Counted from the stretch's first letter, positions 6,697 through 15,419 are shown. The stretch: DNA of 17,528 nt from Spirochaetia bacterium (GCA_016784705.1 JADHUD010000018.1:1-17528); one strand, 5' to 3'. Numbers and translations: made by a program. Notes: generated by a model not told the origin, from the letters alone.

Positions 6697-7989
6697 ATGA
6701 AAAGAGCTGTACGTGATATCATTATTATTTCCGTATTGCTGATGCTTGCTTTACCTGCATTTATTTTTGCAGGTGCAGAAGAAGAGGCTGCACCAACCGG
6801 GCCGATAGATATTGTTTACTGGCGTGCCCTTACCGGAGCAGCCGGTGATACTCAGGATGAGCTGGTTGTACGGTTCAACGAAGCCCAAACCCGCGTCGTT
6901 GCTGAAGCTCAGTTTCAAGGTGCCTATGCAGAACTTCTACAAAAATTGCTGGCCGGGCTTGCTGCAGGATCAGTACCAGATGTAGTTTTGCTGGACTCTC
7001 CTTTCGTAGGCTTGTTTGCCAAGGATGGAGCGCTGGTATCACTTGATTCATTTGTTGCCGCAGACAAAACTGATTTTGATCTCACTGACTATGTGCCCGG
7101 ACTCCTTCAGGACGGATATTATGGTAAAAATCTCTATGCGCTTCCCTTTATGCGCAGTACTCCATTAATTTATTATAATGCCGATATGTTCCGCGAAGTC
7201 GGATTGCCTGATCGTGCTCCAGATACCTGGGACGAGCTGAGAGAATTCAGCCGGAAACTGACAAAAGTAGAAAACGGTGAAACCGCTCGTTATGGAACAG
7301 CTTTCACTCTCAGCAGATCTTCTGCCCACTGGTATTTCCAGGGTGGTGTTTATGCATACGGCGGCCAGATATCCGATGATCAGTTTGGAATCCATCTGCA
7401 GGAAGCTCCGGCAATGGCAGTTGCTCAGCTTTGGCAGGATATGGTTATGAAAGACAAGATCGCTATAGGATCTACTGATCCCCATACAGAATTCCTGAAC
7501 GGCCGGGTTGGTATAGTATTTGGATCCACAGGAAGTATGGGCAGCCTGATGAGCCGTGCAACTTTTGAAGTTATTGGAGCATTTATTCCACAGAAAGTTC
7601 AACGGCTTGTACCAGTTGGCGGATCAGTTCTAGCTATGCCAAGTACCGACAAAACCCGTCAGTCCGCAGCCTGGGATTTCATGAAATACATGACCAATGC
7701 AGCCAGTAACAGCTATGTTATACAGAAAACAGGTTATATGCCGGTAACAAAATCTGCAGCCAACTATCCTGATACTGTTGCGTATTATGCACAATATCCG
7801 GAAAGAAAAGTTGCGGTAGAGCAGCTGGCCTACACACGGCCGCAGGCTAGCGTGATCTCGCTTGGTATGGGAACCGAAATTCTCAGACAAATGCTTGAAA
7901 AACTGCTTATTGGCGGCCTTCCTGTAAGTCAGGTTATGGCAGAAACCACAGCTGCTCTTGAAAAAGAGTATAATGATTCCTACAAATAG
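6697..7989 (+). CDS. Extracellular solute-binding protein, UgpB-like (glycerol 3-phosphate/glycerophosphodiester)
   Basis: A 430-residue periplasmic binding protein of solute-binding family 1. The signal peptide is about residues 1-25 (basic start, hydrophobic core, FIFAG), then an acidic mature start without a lipobox Cys. From memory, several stretches align well with E. coli UgpB: PFMRSTPLIYYN, a STGSMGSLM loop, VPVGGSVLAMP and QKTGYMPVTKSA. This is more specific than a general sugar-binding match and supports glycerol 3-phosphate or its diesters as ligand. AAGGAGG lies 7 bases before the ATG. A strong terminator follows the gene. Ligand identity is inferred, since related proteins can bind sugars. 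Confidence 0.85.
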   Translation: MKRAVRDIIIISVLLMLALPAFIFAGAEEEAAPTGPIDIVYWRALTGAAGDTQDELVVRFNEAQTRVVAEAQFQGAYAELLQKLLAGLAAGSVPDVVLLDSPFVGLFAKDGALVSLDSFVAADKTDFDLTDYVPGLLQDGYYGKNLYALPFMRSTPLIYYNADMFREVGLPDRAPDTWDELREFSRKLTKVENGETARYGTAFTLSRSSAHWYFQGGVYAYGGQISDDQFGIHLQEAPAMAVAQLWQDMVMKDKIAIGSTDPHTEFLNGRVGIVFGSTGSMGSLMSRATFEVIGAFIPQKVQRLVPVGGSVLAMPSTDKTRQSAAWDFMKYMTNAASNSYVIQKTGYMPVTKSAANYPDTVAYYAQYPERKVAVEQLAYTRPQASVISLGMGTEILRQMLEKLLIGGLPVSQVMAETTAALEKEYNDSYK

Positions 7990-8003
7990 GTAGAGTTCTT
8001 TGC

Positions 8004-8041
8004 ACCGGTGCAGATTGTTACAAAGCTGCACCGGTTTTTTT
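8004..8041 (+). terminator. Intrinsic terminator after the binding-protein gene
   Basis: An exact 10-bp GC-rich stem (ACCGGTGCAG / CTGCACCGGT) with a 12-base loop is followed by seven T. It begins 14 bp after the stop codon. It should end or reduce transcription before the phosphodiesterase gene, which then depends on read-through or its own promoter. Confidence 0.88.
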
Positions 8042-8052
8042 ATTTGAGCTAC

Positions 8053-8078
8053 AACTGATTACTATAACTGATTACTAC
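8053..8078. repeat. Tandem 13-bp repeat upstream of the phosphodiesterase gene
   Basis: AACTGATTACTAT is directly followed by AACTGATTACTAC (12 of 13 identical). The pair ends 3 bases before the AAGGA ribosome binding site. It may be a regulator site or simple duplication. Confidence 0.6.
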
Positions 8079-8092
8079 AATAAGGACTGTAT

Positions 8093-9004
8093 ATGCTCCA
8101 TAAGCATCGAAAAAAAATGGCAAAAATTCCCCGCAACCTGCCCGGCTTTCTGCTGATTTTAGTTGTTCTGTTTCTGGCCGCCAGTTGCATCTCCCCACAG
8201 CAGGAATACCCCATGCAAGACCAGCTAAAAAGTTCTGCCATCTGCTGCGACGATTCGTTAATGATAACAGCACACCGCGGAGGAGCAGGCCTTGCCCCCG
8301 AGAACACGCTGGCAGCTTTTACATCCGGTATTGAACATGCCGCAGATGCACTGGAAATGGATATTCACCTGACCAGCGATGGAAATCTGGTCGTAGTTCA
8401 CGACCCCACGCTTGCCCGAACCACCGGGAAATCGGTAGTAGTTGAAACAACAGCTTTAGCTGACATAAAAAAGCTTGATGCCGCTGCCAAGTATTTCGGA
8501 AAAGCTTTTGGACCACAGCAAATACCGACTCTGGAAGAGGTGCTTGAGCTGAATGATGGAAGATTGTGGCTGCAGATTGAAATTAAATTACGTTCTGACG
8601 GCACCAGGTATCCCGGAATTGAACAGCGGCTTTTACAGACTCTGGAATCCTACAGGATGCTAGACCGGGTAATTGTAATTTCTTTTGACTTCCCAACACT
8701 TAAAACCATCAAAGAATTGAATTCTGCTGTTTTAACCGGTGCCTTGGCGGGAAAAGCTTATCTGAGCAGTGTTGGAGCCAATGGTCCTGCTGAAGTTGTA
8801 CGGCAGATTCATGCATCAGGTGCCGATTATGTGGGCATAAGCCATAGCTATCTGAGCGATACTCTCTATAAGGGTTTCCGGGAGGCCGGTTTGGGCGTAG
8901 GGGTCTGGACAGTAAATACACGTGAAGACATGCGTAAATATATTGATCTTGGAGTGGATTTTATTACAACTGACCGCCCGGATCTTCTTAGACACTGCCT
9001 ATAA
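8093..9004 (+). CDS. Glycerophosphodiester phosphodiesterase lipoprotein
   Basis: The enzyme hydrolyses glycerophosphodiesters (deacylated phospholipid head groups) to glycerol 3-phosphate and an alcohol. The GDPD TIM-barrel residues are all visible: H61-R62, E70-N71, E88, D90 and H103 (HRGGAGLAPENT, LEMDIHL, VVVHDPTL), then QIEIK for the third metal ligand. The end, VGVWTVNT...GVDFITTDRP, is typical of the family. Residues 1-32 form a lipoprotein signal (basic start, LLILVVLFLAASC with Cys32), so the enzyme is probably anchored outside the inner membrane. There it could supply the Ugp-like importer upstream. The start has AAGGA 6 bases before it. The gene is separated from the importer by a terminator and is convergent with phoR. 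Homologues are often called ugpQ or glpQ. Confidence 0.9.
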   Translation: MLHKHRKKMAKIPRNLPGFLLILVVLFLAASCISPQQEYPMQDQLKSSAICCDDSLMITAHRGGAGLAPENTLAAFTSGIEHAADALEMDIHLTSDGNLVVVHDPTLARTTGKSVVVETTALADIKKLDAAAKYFGKAFGPQQIPTLEEVLELNDGRLWLQIEIKLRSDGTRYPGIEQRLLQTLESYRMLDRVIVISFDFPTLKTIKELNSAVLTGALAGKAYLSSVGANGPAEVVRQIHASGADYVGISHSYLSDTLYKGFREAGLGVGVWTVNTREDMRKYIDLGVDFITTDRPDLLRHCL

Positions 9005-9052
9005 TTTAATTGATCACGGTAAATAATTTTGTGGATTTCCTGTATCGTCTGC

Positions 9053-10855
9053 CTATTCCTTTTCAGAAAGAATCGGCAAAACAAGAGTAAACGTCGATCC
9101 GCTTCCCTCAACACTCTCCACATGGACACTGCCATTGTGTTTTTTAGCTATATGCCTGACAATTGAAAGCCCTAATCCGGTGCCGCCCCGCGCCCTGCTT
9201 CGACCTGTATCAACACGGAAAAACCTTTCAAATATTCTTGGAATCAACTCATCCGGAATGCCGAATCCCTTATCTGTCACAGATATCGCAATCAGATTTT
9301 CAGTACTTTTTACCCTGATAGAAACGATAGATTCGGCTTCACTATATTTCAAGGCGTTATCAACCAAATTGATTACCGCCTGCTCAATAAGAAGTGGATT
9401 ACAATAAATGGTAACTGGCTCAAGTCCCTCAATAACAATCCGGCGATTATTAAAAACAGGACGATCTGAACAAATCTTCACAGAATCTTCAACAATAACC
9501 TGGAGATCGGCCAGTTGAAAATCAGTGGGTTTCTCATCCTGCTCGAGCATAGACAGCGTTAATAAATCTGTAATAATAGCCTGAAGCCGTTCTGTTTGAT
9601 TATTGATGATTTCAAGGAATCGCTTATAATGAGCATCTCCCGGTTTAATGTCCTTTTCAAGAAGCGTCTCGGTAAATCCCTTGATTGAGGTGATCGGGGT
9701 TTTCAGCTCATGGGAAACATTTGCTACAAAGTCTTTCCGCACTTGTTCCAGGTGCCGCAGCTTCGTGACATCGTTGAATACAATGAGAAGCGTCCGATCC
9801 GGATCCGGTTTTACTACTGATACATAAACTTGATAACTTCGATCGTTAATCTCCATCTCCAGCTTATTTGAAACATCTGAAACCGGAAGATCCGATTTGC
9901 GGATCATTTTTTCCAGAACTTTATTAAGATCCTTACTTGTCGCAGCCTGCATATAGTATTTTCCCATTAGATCTGTCTCATTTGCCGCCTTGAAAAGCGC
10001 TAGAGCTGCCGGGTTAGTCCTTGCAATCACACCATGTGCATTCAATACAAGCACCGCATTATCCATCGAATCCAGAATTGCCTGAAGTTCCTGTTTCTGC
10101 ATCTGCAGGTTACTAAACTGAGTTTTCAACAGTTTAACCATATTGCGAAGTGATACGGCAAGATCCTGAATCTCAATCGATGGGGATACGATATTTCTGT
10201 AATTCTCAAACTGCAAATCTGAATAGGCTGCGGCTTCTTCCGACAGTTCAATCAAAGGTCGTTCAATTTTCCTGTCTATATATATAATAAGGAATATCGA
10301 TAACACTATGAAAAAAAGACTCCCAATCAGAATATAGAGAGTAATCATTCCATAAGTACTACGCATTTCATTATAGGGCATGGCAACCCTGAGTACCGAG
10401 ATTACTGTATTATTATCATCAAATACCGGGACTGCATAATAGAGCATATCGATTTTGAGCGTATCGCTGTATCTGATGATTGAAGAGGATATTCCGGATA
10501 GAGCCCGGGAAATCTCCGGTCTGTTCCGATGGTTATCCATAACCGCGGGATCCTCTTCGGTATCAGCTGCGACTACCCCATCAGGCAGGATTACCGTAAT
10601 CCTTGCAGCTGATCCAGCTGTAATTGCTTCAAGATCACTGTGCAGAATTCCGGAATCTGCAGCAGATATTACAAAGCCCTCTTTTTGAACGATATTTTTC
10701 ACAATAATTGAAGTCTCGTTTAAATTCTGAATACTTTGATCCATGACATAGTTTTTTGAGAGTACTATGATAAAAATTATACTGATGATAAGAGTTCCAA
10801 ATACCATCAATGCTATTTTTGGGTACAAAAGCAGACGCAGTCTCTTTCCTGTCAT
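9053..10855 (-). CDS. phoR: Phosphate-regulon sensor histidine kinase PhoR
   Basis: A 600-residue membrane sensor kinase and the partner of the adjacent PhoB. In order it has TM1 (about 14-33), an extracytoplasmic domain of about 130 residues, TM2 (about 168-193), a HAMP-like linker, a PAS domain (LDSMDNAVLVLNAHG onward), a HisKA dimerisation domain with H382 in FVANVSHELKTP, and a HATPase with N box (NLVDNALKYS), DKGFGIP, FERFFRVD and GTGLGLSIV. The large periplasmic domain resembles the B. subtilis layout more than E. coli PhoR. The ATG at 10855 has AGGGAG 5 bases upstream, better than a TTG at 10879. It is the last gene of the pst-pho operon, 54 bp after phoB. Kinase identity as PhoR rests on this context. 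Confidence 0.92.
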   Translation of the reverse strand: MTGKRLRLLLYPKIALMVFGTLIISIIFIIVLSKNYVMDQSIQNLNETSIIVKNIVQKEGFVISAADSGILHSDLEAITAGSAARITVILPDGVVAADTEEDPAVMDNHRNRPEISRALSGISSSIIRYSDTLKIDMLYYAVPVFDDNNTVISVLRVAMPYNEMRSTYGMITLYILIGSLFFIVLSIFLIIYIDRKIERPLIELSEEAAAYSDLQFENYRNIVSPSIEIQDLAVSLRNMVKLLKTQFSNLQMQKQELQAILDSMDNAVLVLNAHGVIARTNPAALALFKAANETDLMGKYYMQAATSKDLNKVLEKMIRKSDLPVSDVSNKLEMEINDRSYQVYVSVVKPDPDRTLLIVFNDVTKLRHLEQVRKDFVANVSHELKTPITSIKGFTETLLEKDIKPGDAHYKRFLEIINNQTERLQAIITDLLTLSMLEQDEKPTDFQLADLQVIVEDSVKICSDRPVFNNRRIVIEGLEPVTIYCNPLLIEQAVINLVDNALKYSEAESIVSIRVKSTENLIAISVTDKGFGIPDELIPRIFERFFRVDTGRSRARGGTGLGLSIVRHIAKKHNGSVHVESVEGSGSTFTLVLPILSEKE

Positions 10856-10909
10856 TGCAGCTCCCTGAATTTTACACAATCGATATTATTAAACTAAACG
10901 CTAAACCGC

Positions 10910-11590
10910 TCACTCAGCCATTCTATAGCCGATTCCGCGCACCGTCTCTATCAATGCACCTTTTTCTCCCAATTTTTTTCTAATTGAAAGGATCTGAACA
11001 TCCACAGATCTTTCGGTAACAGTGTAATCAGAACTCTTACACGATTCAATAATTTGATTTCGTGAAAAAACCCAGCCGGGATTCTGAATCAGAAATTCCA
11101 GAATACTGAATTCAGTTGCACTTAATTCTATCCGGGAATCATCACTTGATACAACATGGCGAGCTGCATCAATCTTGATGCCTTTATGTATGACACAGTC
11201 CTGTTGAGCTGCTTTTTTTCCGAAATTCTCTCTTCGCCTTAGAATAGCACGTACTCTCGCGATCAGCACGCGGGGACTGAAAGGCTTCGTGATATAGTCT
11301 TCCGCACCCATCTCCAATCCCAATACAATATCTGCATCACTGCTTTTTGCAGTTACCATGAGAATCGGAATTGTCTTTGCTGACAGCTCCCGGCAAACCT
11401 GCAGTCCATCAATTCCGGGAAGCATGAGATCAAGAACAATAAGGTCCGGAGATGATTTTCCGGCAACTGCAAGAGCTTCTTCGCCGGTTCCAGCCGTGAG
11501 TACTGCATACCCTTCCTGCTCCAGATTAAACTGAATCAATTCACGGATATCAGCTTCGTCTTCAACTACCAGAATCGTCTTTTTACTCAT
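10910..11590 (-). CDS. phoB: Phosphate-regulon response regulator PhoB (PhoP-type, OmpR family)
   Basis: A 226-residue transcription factor. The receiver domain has the acidic pocket E10-D11, phospho-acceptor D54 (LIVLDLMLPG), T80 and K102 (DYITKPF). The C-terminal winged helix shows LSATEFSILEFLIQNPGWVFSRNQI and the end RSVDVQILSIRKKLG...IETVRGIGYRM. Of the two in-frame ATGs I chose 11590, because AGAAGAG is then 6 bases upstream; 11596 would add two residues. It lies between phoU and phoR. Its likely target is the repeated TTAACA array upstream of pstS, an inference from its position and spacing. Confidence 0.93.
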   Translation of the reverse strand: MSKKTILVVEDEADIRELIQFNLEQEGYAVLTAGTGEEALAVAGKSSPDLIVLDLMLPGIDGLQVCRELSAKTIPILMVTAKSSDADIVLGLEMGAEDYITKPFSPRVLIARVRAILRRRENFGKKAAQQDCVIHKGIKIDAARHVVSSDDSRIELSATEFSILEFLIQNPGWVFSRNQIIESCKSSDYTVTERSVDVQILSIRKKLGEKGALIETVRGIGYRMAE

Positions 11591-11619
11591 ATACATCTCT
11601 TCTTACATGACTTGCCGAT

Positions 11620-12279
11620 CTATCCATTCAATTCAACATGTTTTCCTGTTGCATCATAGATAATCCATTCACATATATTTGTTACATGGTCTGCATATCT
11701 CTCAAGCCATCGGGTTACAAACATAAAAGAATTTATCTGATTGATACTTCTGCTGTCCTCCAGCATATATGTAAGCAGTTCACGGTTCACCTGATCCCTC
11801 AGCTTATCAACAAGATCATCTCTGCCGGCAATTTCACAAGCCGCATCTGCATCTGATGCAATAAAAGCATCTAAAGCTCCTTTCAGCATCTCAAGTCCTA
11901 TTTCCGCCATTCGCGGAATATCAATCAACGGTTTTATATACTCTGTTTTACCGATTTTTATCGTCTCTTTTGCGATATGTACAGCATGATCCCCCATTCT
12001 CTCCAGCTGCGCAATAATTTTAAAGGAGGTAATTACATGCCGCAAATCCCCGGCAACTGGCTGTTCCTTCGCAATAAGCAGTATAATATCATCCTGAATT
12101 GACATTTCAAGGGCATTTATTCGTGCATCTTCTTCAATGACCTCTCCAGCCATATCAAGATCGTTTGTTTTCAGTGCCGCAACCGCTTTCTTAAGGGCTT
12201 CATTTACATAAATACCGAGATTGAGAATATTACGGTCAAGATCACTTATCCTATTGAGAAGATGCTGCCTAAGATTCAT
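11620..12279 (-). CDS. phoU: Phosphate signalling protein PhoU
   Basis: A cytoplasmic helical protein that links the PstSCAB transporter to PhoR and limits phosphate uptake. It has the usual length (219 residues) and the two repeated PhoU three-helix units. Each carries the metal-binding signature: QLERMGDHAVHIAKE in the first and WLERYADHVTNICEW in the second. AAGGAG lies 7 bases before the ATG. It follows pstB after a 106-bp gap that contains a hairpin and a possible internal promoter, and precedes phoB by 29 bp. Confidence 0.95.
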   Translation of the reverse strand: MNLRQHLLNRISDLDRNILNLGIYVNEALKKAVAALKTNDLDMAGEVIEEDARINALEMSIQDDIILLIAKEQPVAGDLRHVITSFKIIAQLERMGDHAVHIAKETIKIGKTEYIKPLIDIPRMAEIGLEMLKGALDAFIASDADAACEIAGRDDLVDKLRDQVNRELLTYMLEDSRSINQINSFMFVTRWLERYADHVTNICEWIIYDATGKHVELNG

Positions 12280-12311
12280 TTTTTTACTCCTTCCAGCAGA
12301 TACCTGCTTCT

Positions 12312-12320
12312 GTTATAGCA
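12312..12320 (-). promoter_or_regulatory. Possible internal promoter for phoU-phoB-phoR
   Basis: On the minus strand, TGCTATAAC gives an extended -10 (TG, one base, TATAAC) about 33 bp before the phoU start. No clear -35 is seen at 17 bp, which an extended -10 can do without. It would allow the regulators to be made at a basal level without pst transcription. Confidence 0.35.
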
Positions 12321-12347
12321 TGTTTTAATTAAGAAAAGTATTGAGGA

Positions 12348-12375
12348 AATTTCAAAATGATTTTATTTTGAAATT
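12348..12375. repeat. 28-bp AT-rich inverted repeat between pstB and phoU
   Basis: Exact 11-bp arms (AATTTCAAAAT / ATTTTGAAATT) with a 6-base loop start 10 bp past the pstB stop. There is no U tract, so a processing or mRNA-stabilising hairpin that separates pst from pho expression is more likely than a full terminator. Confidence 0.5.
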
Positions 12376-12385
12376 GGCTCTATTC

Positions 12386-13171
12386 TCAACCAAATTTCCC
12401 TGAGATGTAGTCCTCTGTATTCCTGTTCTTCGGATTGAGAAAGATAACATCCGTACTGTCCCACTCTTCCAGATAGCCGGTTCTCTCAGCATCAACCATA
12501 AAAAATGCAGTAAAATCTGAAATCCTTGAGGCTTGTCCCATATTATGGGTGACAATAATCACTGTATAATTCTCTTTCAATTCAATTGCCAGATCCTCAA
12601 TTTTAGCCGTGGCAATCGGATCCAAAGCTGAGGCCGGTTCATCCATTAACAGAATCTCCGGTTCAACGGCAAGTGCCCGTGCAATACAGAGCCGCTGCTG
12701 CTGCCCCCCTGAAAGGCTCAAAGCATTCTGCTTGAGTTTATCCTTTACTTCATCCCATAGTGCTGAATCCCGAAGGCACCGCTCAACATGATCATCCATG
12801 TTCCCCCGAAAACCATTTATCTTGGCACCCCAGGCTACATTCTCATAAATACTTTTCGGAAAGGGGTTCGGCTTTTGAAATACCATTCCAATCTTCTTTC
12901 TCAGCAGGATAGGATCTACTGCCGCATCATATATATTGGTATTATGAAAGAAAACCTGCCCATCTGTCAAAGCTGACGGAATAAAATCATTCATTCTGTT
13001 CAGGCTTCTCAAAACGGTACTTTTCCCACACCCAGAGGGTCCTATGAGAGCTGTAATTTTATTTTGAGGGAAAGAGATATTGATACTCTTTACTGCGAGA
13101 AAATTTCCATACCGGATATTTAGATCTTTTGTCTGCAGGTATTTATCTGTTTCCTGCTGTATCGTACTCAT
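12386..13171 (-). CDS. pstB: Phosphate ABC transporter ATP-binding protein PstB
   Basis: The cytoplasmic ATPase of the high-affinity phosphate importer. It is 261 residues, the normal length, with Walker A GPSGCGKST (44-52), the PstB-typical LRSLNRMND, Q loop VFQKPNPFPKSIYENVAWG, signature LSGGQQQR, Walker B ILLMDEPASALDP and switch His in VTHNMGQA. GAGGAG lies 9 bases before the ATG and abuts the pstA stop (gap 18 bp), suggesting coupled translation. Confidence 0.97.
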   Translation of the reverse strand: MSTIQQETDKYLQTKDLNIRYGNFLAVKSINISFPQNKITALIGPSGCGKSTVLRSLNRMNDFIPSALTDGQVFFHNTNIYDAAVDPILLRKKIGMVFQKPNPFPKSIYENVAWGAKINGFRGNMDDHVERCLRDSALWDEVKDKLKQNALSLSGGQQQRLCIARALAVEPEILLMDEPASALDPIATAKIEDLAIELKENYTVIIVTHNMGQASRISDFTAFFMVDAERTGYLEEWDSTDVIFLNPKNRNTEDYISGKFG

Positions 13172-13189
13172 CTAACAGTACTCCTCTTA

Positions 13190-14434
13190 TTAGTAATTAC
13201 GCTTTTTTGCATAGTGATTTCTAAAATATATGGCAAATGAGTTCATACTCAAAAGCAGAACCAGTAACACAATAATTGCTGCTGCTGCAATATTTCTGAA
13301 CTCTCCCTGCGGTCTTGCAGACCACTGATAAATCTGTATCGGCAGCGTGGTAAATTTTGAAAAAGGGCTTGACGGATCGATTGCAACGAATGTCGAGGCT
13401 CCCACAACAATCAGCGGGGCTGTTTCACCTATTGCCCGGGATAAAGCCATAATGGTACCGGTAAGTATCCGCTCAAAGGAGTTGGGCAGCAGATGATACC
13501 TGACAGTCTGCCATCTTGTTGCACCAAGCCCGTAACTTGAGTGCCTGAGAGAATCCGGCAGAGCCCGAAGCGCTTCCTGTGTATTGATTATTATTATCGG
13601 CAGCACCAGCAGTCCCAGTGTAAGACCTGCAGAAAGAATTGTTCTTCCGTTTGCTGTAGTTCCATCTGTAAGTCCGAATAATGCTCCGCTTGTAACTGGT
13701 TCAAGCACTCTTACAAAGACAGCCAAACCCAGCAGACCATAGATAATGGAGGGAACTCCTGCCAGATTGTAAATATTTGTTTGAATTATTTTATGCAGTC
13801 TGTTTTTTACCGCATATTCTTCCAGATACACAGCAGTTCCTATCCCTATGGGAAAAGCAAAAAGAAATGTTATGAGAATTATCCAGAGAGATCCAAGGAT
13901 TGCTGTTCTTACTCCAGCATTTTCCGGAGTGGATGATTGTGACCGCACCAGAAATCCAGGCTGTATCCAGGCCCGGAATCTTCTTTCCTGCTCAGGATTG
14001 GCTTCAAAATATGCGGCAATGCTGCTGCTTCTGAAAACAGTATCTATCAGTGACCAGCTTTTTTTTACATGAGAATTAATAATTCGTTCTTCGATAAGTT
14101 CCAGCAACTCTTTTGCTGATCTTTCTTCAAGCGGATATTCATCGTTGAATCTTCGGACAAGCCCCCGTGAAAGATGAGTATCAATTATATATAGCAATTG
14201 CGGGTTTTCCAGTTCATTAAGAGGAGTACCATCTACTGCCAGGGTATCCGGTTCGACTTCATTCTCTACTGCAATAACACCAAAAGCATTATTAATTATA
14301 TTCAATAGTAAAATACAGAGTATAATAACGGTAATCATAGTTGCCGCAAATAAGAGTATCTTTATAATACTGTTTCTTTTTTTTCTTTTTTTTGAGAGAA
14401 GGTCTGCTGCAAATAAATCAGTCGCCGCGTTCAT
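13190..14434 (-). CDS. pstA: Phosphate ABC transporter permease PstA, long form
   Basis: An inner-membrane permease subunit. The C-terminal half is ordinary PstA: YNLAGVPSIIYGLLGL, LPIIIINTQEALRALPDSLRHSSYGLGATRWQTV (ATPase-docking loop) and SRAIGETAPLIVVGA. At 414 residues it is over 100 longer than the common ~280-300. After TM1 (about 23-47) there is a polar, charged region of about 125 residues, probably periplasmic, before the transport core resumes near 177. Long PstA proteins with an N-terminal insertion are known in other phyla; whether this one is related is not clear. The ATG at 14434 overlaps the pstC stop (TGATG), indicating translational coupling; a TTG one codon earlier is less likely. 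Confidence 0.93.
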   Translation of the reverse strand: MNAATDLFAADLLSKKRKKRNSIIKILLFAATMITVIILCILLLNIINNAFGVIAVENEVEPDTLAVDGTPLNELENPQLLYIIDTHLSRGLVRRFNDEYPLEERSAKELLELIEERIINSHVKKSWSLIDTVFRSSSIAAYFEANPEQERRFRAWIQPGFLVRSQSSTPENAGVRTAILGSLWIILITFLFAFPIGIGTAVYLEEYAVKNRLHKIIQTNIYNLAGVPSIIYGLLGLAVFVRVLEPVTSGALFGLTDGTTANGRTILSAGLTLGLLVLPIIIINTQEALRALPDSLRHSSYGLGATRWQTVRYHLLPNSFERILTGTIMALSRAIGETAPLIVVGASTFVAIDPSSPFSKFTTLPIQIYQWSARPQGEFRNIAAAAIIVLLVLLLSMNSFAIYFRNHYAKKRNY

Positions 14435-15366
14435 CAATCATACACCTCTCTATATTTTTCAACCACTTTCCTGCTTATCATGTTCAGTGTCAATGTTATG
14501 ATAAAAAGGAAAAGTCCCAGAGCGAATATCGAATTGTAATCCAGTGTGTTATAGCTGACATCACCTCCGCTTATTCTCACAATATACCCGGTAATTGTCT
14601 CTGCGGCTTTAAAAGGATTCAGCGTAAAATTAGGTCCAGCTCCGGCAGCTAAAGCGACAATCATCGTCTCTCCGACTGCCCGGGAGAGACCGACAATAAA
14701 AGCTGCCGCGAGTCCGGAGAAGGCTGCAGGAAGAACTACTTTCAGGGAAGTTTCCATTTTTGTGGCTCCAAGGCCGTAAGCTGCCTCCCGAAGTGTCCGC
14801 GGTACAGCGTTCAGTGCATCTTCAGACATGGAGGCAACAAGCGGAAGAATCAGTATTCCAATAACGATACCTGCCGATGCAGTATTGTATATTTCAACAA
14901 TGTTCTCTCCGAATATTGATCTGAGCAGCGGGGTCATGAAGGTAATGGCAAAGTAGCCATACACAACTGTTGGAATTCCCGCCAGAACTTCTATGACCGG
15001 TTTTAGGGTATTTCTGGTTTTACCAGAGGCATATTCACTTAAATAGACTGCTACAGCAATACCAATAGGTACTGCTGTCAGCACAGCGATAAAGCTGGTT
15101 GTTAAAGTAGCATTTAGCAGCGGCAGAATTCCGAATTTTTGAATCATCGGCTGCCAGGTAGTAGTGGAAAAAAAATCTACCAGCCTTACCTCTTTTGATC
15201 CGAAGAACAGAATAGATTCTTTTACCAATATAATTACTATCCCAAGAGTAATAGCAATTGAGAGCAGGGCACAGGAGAGCAGAACAGCGTGTATTACAAC
15301 TTCACCAGGACGGATCTTCCTTTTAATTGATACTATTGCCGTATCGCCTTTCCGTTGTTCACTCAT
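14434..15366 (-). CDS. pstC: Phosphate ABC transporter permease PstC
   Basis: An inner-membrane permease subunit of 310 residues, a normal length. It shows VIEVLAGIPTVVYGYFA, the docking loop LREAAYGLGATKMETSLKVVLP and SRAVGETMIVALAAGAGP, all conserved PstC elements, with about six membrane segments. I chose ATG 15366 (AAAAGG 7 bases upstream). The frame is open to 15450, but that would overlap pstS and add a basic tail without a start signal. It follows pstS by 53 bp and overlaps pstA. Confidence 0.95.
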   Translation of the reverse strand: MSEQRKGDTAIVSIKRKIRPGEVVIHAVLLSCALLSIAITLGIVIILVKESILFFGSKEVRLVDFFSTTTWQPMIQKFGILPLLNATLTTSFIAVLTAVPIGIAVAVYLSEYASGKTRNTLKPVIEVLAGIPTVVYGYFAITFMTPLLRSIFGENIVEIYNTASAGIVIGILILPLVASMSEDALNAVPRTLREAAYGLGATKMETSLKVVLPAAFSGLAAAFIVGLSRAVGETMIVALAAGAGPNFTLNPFKAAETITGYIVRISGGDVSYNTLDYNSIFALGLFLFIITLTLNMISRKVVEKYREVYD

Positions 15367-15419
15367 ATACACGCCTTTTCTCCTTCTCCCCAGAATAAAT
15401 GCTCTGTTCACTTTATAGC

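Noticed and set aside
7165..8031. Two minus-strand open frames (145 and 133 codons) opposite the binding-protein gene
   Set aside because: They are antisense to a clearly conserved protein, lack start signals, and have Cys/His-rich composition typical of mirror frames.
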